Below, piece after piece: positions 8,542-14,925 of a stretch of DNA of 14,925 bases; position 1 is the first letter of the stretch; each line of letters begins with the position of its first letter. The stretch is taken from contig JAISTJ010000223.1 in the NCBI GenBank assembly GCA_031272655.1, forward strand, positions 1 through 14,925. The letters run 5' to 3'. Under the pieces are notes generated by a model. That model ran no database searches and was not told the DNA's origin. It worked only from the letters and a program-made list of their open reading frames with translations. This DNA is from Tannerella sp. GTDB taxonomy: Bacteria > Bacteroidota > Bacteroidia > Bacteroidales > Tannerellaceae. Both the position numbers and the translations under genes were made by a program.

Positions 8542-9594
8542 TTAATTCAGCACTTTTACGCGGCTGTTGTCGCGCAGGGTTTCATAGCCGCGTGTTACCA
8601 AATATTCGTTTTCGTCAAGTCCTTCTACGACTTGAATATTTTCTTCGTCTTCGAGTCCTGTCGTGATATTGCGGCTATAAGCGGTATTACGTTCAACGAT
8701 AAAGACATATTTACGGTTACGGTTAGACATAACGACGTCTTTAGGAATGATAATAGCGCTTTCTGCTCTATCAACCACGATATCTGCTTTGACGAACATA
8801 CCCGGTCGGAGTTTCAATCCTTTATTGTCTATTGTAATTTTGCCTTTGAAGGTACGTGTTTCGGTACTTATAGCGGGTGAGATTTCGCTGATAAATCCTG
8901 TAATGGTATCATCGGGCAGGGTGTAATGAGTGATAAAGACGGGTTGAGAGGCTTTAACGTAACCGATAGAGCTTTCCGGGAGGTTTATTTCCATGTACAT
9001 ATTTGCATAGGACATAATGCCGACCATAGTTTGACCGGACGATATTTTGCTGTCGGTAGTGAAATGCGGGAGGTTCACAATGACGCCGTCGAAAGGCGCT
9101 CTGATATTCATTTTTTCGAGGTTTATTTCAGCGCTTTCGAGGCTGTATCGGTTATTGATAACAGTTACTTCGGTGTTACGCATTTCGCTCAGAGTAGCGC
9201 CTCCTTTTTCATAGAGTTGTTTTTGTTTTGTTTGTTCCTGTTCGGCGATTTCGAGGTTCAGTTTTTTCGCATCAATAGCGAGATTATTTTCATACTCTTT
9301 GTCTTCGAGTCTGATAATCAACTGTCCTTTACGCACGTTGTCGCCGAGTTTAAAGGGACGTCCTGTTTGGGGGTTGTTTTGGAGGCGGTATTGACCGCTC
9401 ATTTCGCTTGTAAGTTCTACGCTGTAGTTAGCGAGCGCAGTACCGGTGGTGTTAATAAGCCTGCTGATGGAGCTTGGTTTAAGTTCTAATACTGATACAG
9501 GCGTTTCGATATCACTCTGATTAGTAGTAGGTTGTCCGCCGCAAGAAGTCAGCGCTATCACAACCGTTGCCATTAAAAAGTTTTTTGGTTTCAT
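8542..9594 (-). CDS. Periplasmic adaptor (membrane fusion) lipoprotein of the RND pump, 350 aa
   Basis: The N-terminus is a lipoprotein signal peptide with lipobox LTSC, so Cys18 is the likely acylated residue. The following residues (GGQPTTN) lack the acidic surface-export signal of Bacteroidota lipoproteins, which fits a periplasm-facing anchor. Domain order fits the HlyD/MFP family: first lipoyl/barrel strands (about 55-100, including KLGDNVRKGQLIIRLED), a short alpha-hairpin (about 101-160), the second lipoyl half (MNIRAPFDGVIVNLP, 162-176, ending with a GQTMVGI-type strand), a beta-barrel (about 200-275, KLRPGMFVKADI) and a membrane-proximal domain (about 280-350). It bridges the RND permease(s) and the TolC-like protein encoded on either side. 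The short hairpin is like those of RND adaptors rather than type I secretion adaptors. The start is 32 bp downstream of the TolC-family stop, across a TTAATTC-rich spacer. Confidence 0.93.
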   Translation of the reverse strand: MKPKNFLMATVVIALTSCGGQPTTNQSDIETPVSVLELKPSSISRLINTTGTALANYSVELTSEMSGQYRLQNNPQTGRPFKLGDNVRKGQLIIRLEDKEYENNLAIDAKKLNLEIAEQEQTKQKQLYEKGGATLSEMRNTEVTVINNRYSLESAEINLEKMNIRAPFDGVIVNLPHFTTDSKISSGQTMVGIMSYANMYMEINLPESSIGYVKASQPVFITHYTLPDDTITGFISEISPAISTETRTFKGKITIDNKGLKLRPGMFVKADIVVDRAESAIIIPKDVVMSNRNRKYVFIVERNTAYSRNITTGLEDEENIQVVEGLDENEYLVTRGYETLRDNSRVKVLN

Positions 9595-9599
9595 ATCTT

Positions 9600-9629
9600 T
9601 CTTAATTCTTAATTTTTAATTCTTAATTA
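9600..9629. repeat. TTAATTC/TTAATTT tract between the TolC-family and adaptor genes
   Basis: The 32-bp gap and the adjoining stop codon consist almost wholly of repeated TTAATTC or TTAATTT units on the plus strand (GAATTAA on the coding strand). The tract contributes the TAA stop of the TolC-family gene and ends close to the adaptor ATG. The same motif recurs in tandem at the right edge of the window (14900-14925). It probably acts as an unstructured A-rich translation leader; I see no terminator or promoter in it. Confidence 0.7.
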
Positions 9630-11123
9630 ATTTTTTAACTCTCTCACCGGAACGATGGGCTGGTCTTTTTCGTAATCGTAAAGAGCCATAATCTTCAGGT
9701 TGAGAACCGCTTGTTTGTACTGTATCAGCGAACTGAGGTAAGTAAGCTTTGCTGATGACAGTTGCGCCTGATACTGACTGATTTGCAGACCGGTAAGTTC
9801 GCCTTCGCGGTAACGGATGAGGTTGAGGTCGTAGGTCAGTTGGGCATTATCTATATTCTTTTGATTATTAGCAATTTGCAAGCGCAGGTTTTCCAAGTCG
9901 CGCCATGTCTGGCGTATCTCAAGTTCTATGCTGATTTTTTGGTCTTCGCTTTCGAGTTTGGCTATTGTTTGAGAGGCTTTCTGGGCATTTATACGCGCTC
10001 TTCTTTCTCCCCAGTCGAAGATAGGCACACTGAAACTGACCTGAACGCGGGGATTTTGCGTCGGGTTATCATAAATATTACGCATTCTTTCATTGTCGCC
10101 CATAATACCGACCGAGAGATTGACGTTTCCCTTAAATTTGTTCTGGTCTTGGGTAGTAATCATTGTCAGTTCGGCAAGTTCCTCTTCTAATTCGCGGGTG
10201 CGCAATTCTAAACGCGAGGCAAGCCCGTGTTGAATAGCATGTTCAAGGTCTATTGCCACTTCGGATGCGACTATTTCGGCTTTGACGTTAATAGGCTCGT
10301 CGAGTGGCATTCCAAGCGTCTGTTTTAGCTGGTCTTTGGCATTGTCAAGGTCCACCTGATTGCTTTCGACCGACGACCTCGAAGTAGCAAGCGAATATTC
10401 GGCCTGATAGAGTTCTTCCCTGCGGAACATGTCCGCCTCGACTTTGTTTTTTACTATTTCATAGTTCTGTTCTTCGTTCTTAAGCTCTTCCTGGCTTATA
10501 CGCAGTCTTTCCTGCGCAGTATAAACGGAATAAAACTGGCGGGTGATGTTCTGTTCGAGCGTCAGGCGCTGCAGGGCGTATTGAATGCTGGCGTTTTCGT
10601 TATTTATTTCCAACTGCTTGATTTGCAGCTTTGTACGGTTGTAAGTGAAAACCGGTTGCGAAAGTTGCAAACTAAGGTTGTTTGAGAATGCTTTATTTGT
10701 CGAGCTACCGCCTATTTTTTCCGCGAAAGTGTTTTGCCATCCGAAAGTATTTGTTAATGAGATAGTTCCGTCCGTCAGGAGGATTGGTTGCTGAACCTGA
10801 AAGGTCGCGCCGGAAGAAAACGTCTCATTAGTAAACCATTGCACGTTATAATCATCGTACTGACGTGTTTTGTTATATGATACGGGGTTGAGTGTCAGCG
10901 AGAAGTTCGATTTCAGCGCTGCAAGCTGGGCTTTCAACAGGAATTGCGTCCTCTCGTAACTCAGTTTTCTTTGTTTGAGCGTAGGATTGTTGTCTTCCGC
11001 AATGTCAAGCGCCTGCTCAATCGTCAGCGATGTAGGGATAACTGTTGTTTCTTGCGACTGGGCTTGAAAAACCGTGCCTACCGCCGCAATAAAAATAATA
11101 AGTTTGATATGTCTTGGTTTCAT
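9627..11123 (-). CDS. TolC-family outer membrane efflux protein, 498 aa
   Basis: An N-terminal signal peptide (basic MKPRHIK, hydrophobic core 8-18) probably ends after AQS at residue 23. The mature protein has the two-repeat OEP layout: SLTIEQALDIAEDNNPTL (32-49) opens the first repeat, long Gln/Glu/Leu-rich helices span about 165-270, and a second set of strands and helices follows. The motif VSFSVPIFDWGERRARI (362-378) is the conserved strand-to-helix turn of the second repeat. A final helical stretch with GELTGLQISQYQAQL is typical near the C-terminus. It should trimerise as an outer membrane beta-barrel with a periplasmic tunnel and provide the exit duct for the adaptor and RND proteins encoded next. 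The ATG at 11123 is preceded by an AT-rich, gene-free stretch, so a promoter serving this and the following genes could lie upstream, although I see no clear consensus. Confidence 0.94.
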   Translation of the reverse strand: MKPRHIKLIIFIAAVGTVFQAQSQETTVIPTSLTIEQALDIAEDNNPTLKQRKLSYERTQFLLKAQLAALKSNFSLTLNPVSYNKTRQYDDYNVQWFTNETFSSGATFQVQQPILLTDGTISLTNTFGWQNTFAEKIGGSSTNKAFSNNLSLQLSQPVFTYNRTKLQIKQLEINNENASIQYALQRLTLEQNITRQFYSVYTAQERLRISQEELKNEEQNYEIVKNKVEADMFRREELYQAEYSLATSRSSVESNQVDLDNAKDQLKQTLGMPLDEPINVKAEIVASEVAIDLEHAIQHGLASRLELRTRELEEELAELTMITTQDQNKFKGNVNLSVGIMGDNERMRNIYDNPTQNPRVQVSFSVPIFDWGERRARINAQKASQTIAKLESEDQKISIELEIRQTWRDLENLRLQIANNQKNIDNAQLTYDLNLIRYREGELTGLQISQYQAQLSSAKLTYLSSLIQYKQAVLNLKIMALYDYEKDQPIVPVRELKN

Positions 11124-11133
11124 TTTGATGTAT

Positions 11134-11149
11134 ATATTTTTTAAAATAT
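11134..11149. repeat. AT-rich perfect inverted repeat upstream of the TolC-family gene
   Basis: ATATTTT (11134-11140) and AAAATAT (11143-11149) form a perfect 7-bp inverted repeat with a 2-nt centre, ending 11 bp upstream of the TolC-family start codon. It contains only A and T, so chance is a real possibility. It could be an operator-like site, or simply part of a melted AT-rich leader. No known regulator site is recognised. Confidence 0.35.
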
Positions 11150-11163
11150 TCTTGTTGATTGTC

Positions 11164-11337
11164 TGGATTGCTTCAGGCTTCGCCTTCGCAATGACGGGGT
11201 GCCTTTGTGGATTGCTTCAGGCTTCGTCTTCGCAATGACGGGGCGCCCTTGTGGATTGCTTCAGGCTTCGCCTTCGCAATGACGGGGCGCCCGTGTGGAT
11301 TGCTTAAGGCTTCGCCGTCGCAAAGTCGGGGGGGGGG
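11164..11337. repeat. Four tandem copies of a 44-bp palindromic repeat
   Basis: Direct tandem units begin at 11164, 11208, 11252 and 11296, exactly 44 bp apart. Each has the core ATTGC-TTC-AGGC-TTC-GCCT-TC-GCAAT, which folds as a hairpin with a 5-bp outer stem and a 4-bp inner stem, followed by a GACGGGG-rich linker. Units 1-3 differ at only a few bases; unit 2 has GTCT for GCCT. Unit 4 is degenerate (AAGGC, GCCGTC, CAAAG) and ends in ten G residues (11328-11337) that abut the stop codon of the 1172-aa gene. Similar ATTGC...GCAATGACG palindromes are, as I recall, dispersed in many bacterial genomes. Here they fill most of the only long gap in the locus and may act as an mRNA stability or attenuation element between the first gene and the rest. 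Confidence 0.92.
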
Positions 11338-14300
11338 TTAACCTTTCCGGACGATTTTGACGGCGTCTGCCGTAACCATTCTTTGCTGGCACTGGTTCGT
11401 CATTACGACCTGAATAGTATCTTTCGGGAAGGCGAACGAGCCTATAAGGCACCATCCGTTGTCTGCCCTGCGGATATCCACGGTTGTTTTGTCCACATCG
11501 CCTTCATAAATCACTTTGAAGTTATACGAGGCCGGTTCCCATCCGCCGCGGTTACCTCCGCCACCGGGCGCCGGACCGCCTACCTGTCTGGGACCGCCAC
11601 CGCCTCCTCCTCCTGGAGGACGACCTCCGCCGCCTCCACCGCCGCCGCGGTTGCCTCCGCTGCCGCCGCCTCCGCGGTTACCGCCGCCTCCGCCACCACC
11701 GCCTCCCGGACGGAAGTTGTCGGTGCGGGTAAGGTAGAAGTAAAGCTCGTATTCGCCGCGTTCGGGCACGGGCACTTTCCATGTCGCCGTTTGCGCGCCG
11801 CTGCCGCTTTTGATGACGTATGCCGAGCGGATGGAAGTGCCGTAATAACGGTCATTTGTCGTAAGCGTCCACTGCAACGGCGGCCGCCAGTTGGATACTC
11901 CCGAATAGGGGAACGAGTTGTCGCCCACATCTTCAAGCCACTTCGGAAGAAGCCCTACCAAAGCGGGCGCCGAGAGCTGGAACAACGTAGTATCCTCATT
12001 ATCAACGATTACCTCTCCCTTGTAATTATACGACATATTGTCTATAACATAATCGCCATCAAAAGGGATAGATTTGTTTTCTTCGTAGATGATATTATTG
12101 ATGCTGGAAGTAACTATGCTCGGCAGGTTGGACGAAATAAGCGTGTTGATGATGATGCTTCGCGGCGCTTCGTCCCAAACGCTGACGAGTTCTTTTGTTT
12201 CATGCGCTTTTATAGACAGTTTGCGTTTCAGGTACGGGTCGTAGCCTCCGCCCCCGCCTCCGAAACCGAAGCCTCCGAAGCCGCCGCCGAAACTGTTCTC
12301 AAGACCAAGGTAGCCGTCGTTATCGGAATCGTTGGTGATACGCTGTTTGACGACATAAACTTCGATGTCGCGGTTGGTGATGCGCGTAACTTCGGGCGCA
12401 TTCACTATGTACGACGGAAGCGCGGTGGGTTTAGACCACTGCTGCATCGGCGTTATCAGGTCTTCATCGGCAATCGCGCCGAGAGTGGTTAAAAGGTCTT
12501 CAAACCGCACGTTTGAAAACAGGTTTTTGAGCAACGTGGAGCGGAGCGAATCGCGGAACTCCTTGAAGCCGATATTCCGCTCTGCAGGCGCAAAGAGGAA
12601 GTTCGCTTTGAGGGTTATCACGTTGTTTAACAGATCGCGATGCTCAACGTCCGTCAGTAACTCCTTGAACGCTTGCTTTTCCATAAGCAAGTTGGCTTTC
12701 TCGTCGTTGCTTATGCCGTTGGTTTGACGCATCCAGTTGTTTTGAGTGCCGGTTTCATCCTGTAAGTACAACTCTATCAGGCGATTAGCTATAGACCATT
12801 CCCGCGAAAAGATATTGAAGCGGAAGTTATAGAGTTGCGGAAAGATGAAGTACGGGTTTGGTTTAGTGGTAATATTTAACGTGCCGCGTTCTTCAGAGAA
12901 GCTGACGCTGGCTTCTTTTTGCTGGAAGGTGAAGAGGAAGCCGTTAAGCGTCCTGATGGCGGCTTCCACATCGCTGACTTCCATTCCGCTGCGTTTGCTC
13001 CATTCTTTTTGCTGTTTGTAACGGCCTTTGAAATCAAGTTCCCCGTACAGGCAGCCTTTTTCGGGGTAGAGAATCATTTCCGGCTGCATTTTTTCCTGCG
13101 CCTGCGACCATGTGTGAACATAGCTGTGGAACTGCACGGGCACTTCAACTACCGCAAAGCGTTTGTAGGAATAATCAAGCGAATAGGTTGTTTCGATGTA
13201 ACGCCTGCGTTCGCGGATTTGAGCCGGCAGGGTGTCAGTGATAGAATCGAAAGTGGATGTGAAATAATCGTGTCCGCGAATGTAATCAACCTTAAAGAGA
13301 GTGCCGTCCACATCAACACTTTTCTGCTCATAGTCGCCTATTATCAGCGTCATGGACGGTGAAAGGAAATCGGCCTTGTATTTCCAGATATTCTCTTTGA
13401 TGGCGGTTGTGTCGAGGGTGCCTTGAGAGATGGCTTTCAAACCGGGTAACGTTTTGACTGTCAGGGTATAATCGCTAAAATAAGTTTGCTGCCAGTCGGG
13501 ATTTTCGCTGCTGTATGAAACGCCGGGTACCGGATACCAGTATGTTCCGGGCGTAAACAGCACGTAATCAGGCGTTTGGAAGCTGTATTTCTTGTCTATT
13601 TTCACCATTCCCATATTGTTAATGGTATATTGTTCTTCTATCAGTTCGTCCGGAATATCTAAATTGCAAAACTGGTCGTCCACTCTGCCGCTGTATTTCA
13701 TTGTAAATGTTACAGTTTCGTCTTGCGCTATCTCACGTCCGAAGTCTATAACCGTTATGTGCCCGTCTTTGCTGAAAGTCAATGGTTTACCATCCTGCAA
13801 TACTTCTTTGACATCAAGTGAAGGGTTAAGGCAAAACGTAAATTTCTGCGCCGCATTTTTGGGGCGTCCGGATATAACGACCTCTGCATCAATGAGTTCC
13901 GGAAATTGTTCTACATTAATATCATAGCTGCTTACTATCAAAGTCGGTTCGTTGACATGGCGGTTATTTGTTTCAATGTAGGCAGTGCGCTGATTATTAG
14001 TATGAAGTATGGAATGTATGTGATTATAAGACGCATAACCGCCAATGATAAAGAACACTGCCGCTAATCCGAGCCAGCGGTAACTGCCGTATTTTGTATT
14101 GGGAAGCCTCCTGAACAGGAAAACAGATACACAAAGGAATGCTAATCCTAAAAAAAGATATATAAGTCGGTGATTAATAATGTATTCCGTATTAGTGAAG
14201 CCTACAATCTCCGATTTCACAAGAGGCAGGTTATATACCATATAATCAAACAGATAGTATATCTTGTCGCCAACATAAAACAGCGTCAGCGCAATATATC

Positions 14301-14856
14301 CGAGCAGGACGACAAAGGTAATAGCCTGATTTTTAAGGATAAGCATCAGGCCTACCGACAGTCCGAGAATATATATTAATGTAGGAATACAAATCAGGAA
14401 GAAATAAATAACGTATGACATCCAGTTCACTGAGATGCCGGATGCGATATTGAAAATCAGCACTATAGCAATCATCAAAAGGTCGAGGCGGATAAAAACG
14501 CTCATATTGCCCCAGATTTTTCCCGCCACATATTCGGCGTTGCTAAGCGGGTGAACATAAAAGACTTCCGATGTGTCGAGCTTCTTGTCCGCCTTGAGGA
14601 ACTCGGACGAGAGGAAGACGGCAATTACTGCCTGTCCGGTGTTGAGCATCAGCAGGTTAACGTATGCTATATTCGATGAAATAGCCTTTATTATCCATGA
14701 GCCGCTATTCGGGCCGCTCTCGCCCAGTAAGGTCGAGATGTTGAAAATGACTACAAAAAGTATCATCAGGATCATAAAAATCCTGTAGAACCAACTCCTT
14801 GTCAGCAGTTTGCTCTCGTATTTCGCAACAGACCGTATGTTATCTAATAATGCCAT
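11338..14856 (-). CDS. ABC-2 type permease with degenerate M1-peptidase-like ectodomain and golvesin-like C-terminus, 1172 aa
   Basis: Residues 1 to about 285 form an ABC-2 type permease region with about seven hydrophobic segments (near 22-42, 64-83, 116-138, 145-166, 168-195, 230-249 and 260-277). The rest should be periplasmic. Residues about 300-510 follow the beta-saddle of M1 aminopeptidases, including TPGTYWYPVPG and FLSPSMTLIIGDYE. Residues about 550-790 match the following M1-type catalytic and helical parts (VVEVPVQFHSY, QPEMILYPEKG, FSREWSIANRLIELYL), but no HEXXH zinc motif or GAMEN-like motif exists, so peptidase activity is not expected. A beta region (about 820-960) carries a Gly-rich hairpin. 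Residues about 998-1172 fit a golvesin/xanthan-lyase CBD-like domain (YYGTSIRSAYV, ATWKVPVPERGEYELYFYL, YNFKVIYEG, GWCLIGSFAF, ADAVKIVRK) interrupted by about 55 Gly-rich residues. Its own ATPase is not in the window unless it uses the one fused to the RND. The ATG at 14856 is the first plausible start after non-coding AT-rich sequence. Confidence 0.88.
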   Translation of the reverse strand: MALLDNIRSVAKYESKLLTRSWFYRIFMILMILFVVIFNISTLLGESGPNSGSWIIKAISSNIAYVNLLMLNTGQAVIAVFLSSEFLKADKKLDTSEVFYVHPLSNAEYVAGKIWGNMSVFIRLDLLMIAIVLIFNIASGISVNWMSYVIYFFLICIPTLIYILGLSVGLMLILKNQAITFVVLLGYIALTLFYVGDKIYYLFDYMVYNLPLVKSEIVGFTNTEYIINHRLIYLFLGLAFLCVSVFLFRRLPNTKYGSYRWLGLAAVFFIIGGYASYNHIHSILHTNNQRTAYIETNNRHVNEPTLIVSSYDINVEQFPELIDAEVVISGRPKNAAQKFTFCLNPSLDVKEVLQDGKPLTFSKDGHITVIDFGREIAQDETVTFTMKYSGRVDDQFCNLDIPDELIEEQYTINNMGMVKIDKKYSFQTPDYVLFTPGTYWYPVPGVSYSSENPDWQQTYFSDYTLTVKTLPGLKAISQGTLDTTAIKENIWKYKADFLSPSMTLIIGDYEQKSVDVDGTLFKVDYIRGHDYFTSTFDSITDTLPAQIRERRRYIETTYSLDYSYKRFAVVEVPVQFHSYVHTWSQAQEKMQPEMILYPEKGCLYGELDFKGRYKQQKEWSKRSGMEVSDVEAAIRTLNGFLFTFQQKEASVSFSEERGTLNITTKPNPYFIFPQLYNFRFNIFSREWSIANRLIELYLQDETGTQNNWMRQTNGISNDEKANLLMEKQAFKELLTDVEHRDLLNNVITLKANFLFAPAERNIGFKEFRDSLRSTLLKNLFSNVRFEDLLTTLGAIADEDLITPMQQWSKPTALPSYIVNAPEVTRITNRDIEVYVVKQRITNDSDNDGYLGLENSFGGGFGGFGFGGGGGGYDPYLKRKLSIKAHETKELVSVWDEAPRSIIINTLISSNLPSIVTSSINNIIYEENKSIPFDGDYVIDNMSYNYKGEVIVDNEDTTLFQLSAPALVGLLPKWLEDVGDNSFPYSGVSNWRPPLQWTLTTNDRYYGTSIRSAYVIKSGSGAQTATWKVPVPERGEYELYFYLTRTDNFRPGGGGGGGGGNRGGGGSGGNRGGGGGGGGRPPGGGGGGGPRQVGGPAPGGGGNRGGWEPASYNFKVIYEGDVDKTTVDIRRADNGWCLIGSFAFPKDTIQVVMTNQCQQRMVTADAVKIVRKG
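11542..11709 (-). repeat. GC-rich low-complexity tract encoding a Gly/Arg/Asn/Pro loop
   Basis: About 55 codons (residues 1050-1105 of the 1172-aa protein) are largely GGN glycine codons with interspersed NRGG, RPPGG and PGGG units. The tract is much more GC-rich than its surroundings. Its plus strand reads as a spurious proline-rich frame. Such tracts often vary in length by replication slippage. It lies between two beta-strands of the golvesin-like domain and so should form an exposed flexible loop. Confidence 0.9.
12242..12291 (-). repeat. Second, shorter Gly/Phe-rich tract in the same gene
   Basis: Residues about 856-872 (FGGGFGGFGFGGGGGGY) form a Gly/Phe-rich hairpin between the strands ending at NDGYLGLEN and beginning at DPYLKRKLSIKA. 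It precedes a beta-strand pattern (KETV-like, then SIIINTLISSNLPS) that I associate with the post-helical beta domain of Bacteroidota ABC/M1-type fusion proteins. It is probably a flexible loop. Confidence 0.75.
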
Positions 14857-14899
14857 TATCTAAAACTTTTTCTACCATAAACACAAACACTTTCCGCAG
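14857..14899 (-). promoter_or_regulatory. Leader of the first gene
   Basis: These 43 bp immediately precede the ATG at 14856 and contain no plausible gene; an ATG at 14874 opens only a 12-codon frame. The leader is A-rich close to the start codon (GAAAAAGTTTTAGATA), with no clear Shine-Dalgarno match, as is usual in Bacteroidota. I searched for the Bacteroidota promoter pattern (TTTG, about 19 bp, TANNTTTG) and found only poor matches, so the true promoter may lie beyond the window edge. Confidence 0.4.
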
Positions 14900-14925
14900 T
14901 AATTCTTAATTCTTAATTCTTAATT
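14900..14925. repeat. Tandem 7-bp AATTCTT repeat running off the window edge
   Basis: AATTCTT is repeated from 14901 in three full copies and one partial copy, up to the last base. The true length is unknown because the window ends within it. The same motif, less regular, fills the spacer at 9600-9629. AT-rich tracts of this kind are often intergenic; it marks the upstream boundary of the first gene. Confidence 0.85.

Noticed and set aside
8926..9489. Plus-strand frame of 187 codons
   Set aside because: It is antisense to the adaptor gene, which has a clear lipobox and adaptor motifs; this frame has no domain-like features.
11164..11337. The 44-bp repeats as a CRISPR array
   Set aside because: The units are contiguous, near-identical direct repeats including the part between the palindromes. 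There are no unique spacers and no cas genes nearby.
11516..11737. Proline-rich plus-strand frame
   Set aside because: It is the mirror of the glycine-codon tract; the polyproline sequence is a composition artefact.
12308..12333. DSDNDG (residues 843-848 of the 1172-aa protein) as an EF-hand-like calcium site
   Set aside because: It is a single short match before a Gly-rich hairpin, with no second copy or flanking helix-loop-helix pattern. Acidic D.DG turns are common at this place in related beta domains.
11383..12492. Plus-strand open frame of 369 codons, the longest on that strand
   Set aside because: It lies opposite the GC-rich 3' third of the 1172-aa gene. That gene has recognisable domain motifs throughout, whereas this frame has low-complexity Ala/Ser/Thr runs opposite the Gly tract and no recognisable domain.
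13050..13200. Active zinc aminopeptidase in the 1172-aa protein
   Set aside because: I looked for HEXXH followed by a distant Glu and for a GAMEN-like motif across the whole protein and found neither.
14857..14899. Bacteroidota-type promoter (TTTG / TANNTTTG) before the first gene
   Set aside because: A TTTG is present, but the only candidate for the second element is a weak match lying at the start codon, leaving no room for a transcript leader.

Overview
The window is a single six-gene transporter locus read entirely on the minus strand, from about 14856 down to 7. It has very short gaps or overlaps between most genes. The sequence suggests a Bacteroidota genome, most likely Bacteroidales: A-rich leaders without clear Shine-Dalgarno sites, AT-rich TTAATTC-type intergenic tracts, a lipoprotein-type RND adaptor, and an ABC-2 permease fused to an M1-peptidase-like ectodomain, an architecture I associate with this phylum. 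No rRNA, tRNA or taxonomic marker is present, so the genus cannot be named.

Layout in transcription order: (1) 14856-11338, a 1172-residue inner-membrane protein with an ABC-2 type permease region, a large periplasmic M1-aminopeptidase-like part without the zinc motif, and a golvesin/xanthan-lyase-like C-terminal domain split by a long Gly-rich loop; (2) 11337-11124, an untranslated gap with four tandem 44-bp repeat units and an AT-rich inverted repeat; (3) 11123-9627, a TolC-family outer membrane factor; (4) 9594-8542, a lipoprotein periplasmic adaptor of the HlyD/MFP type; (5) 8526-5437, an RND efflux permease; (6) 5440-731, a second RND permease that continues in frame through six extra predicted membrane segments into a complete ABC ATPase; (7) 717-7, a small ABC-2 type permease 13 bp downstream.

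Genes 3-6 supply all parts of a tripartite RND pump with two different RND subunits. What stands out is that an ABC ATPase is covalently joined to one RND subunit, with ABC-2 permeases at both ends of the locus. My reading is that this is a hybrid exporter in which an ABC module and an RND/adaptor/TolC module act as one machine or are at least kept in fixed stoichiometry. Substrate, energetics and assembly are not visible in the sequence. No regulator, mobile element, CRISPR array or RNA gene was found.
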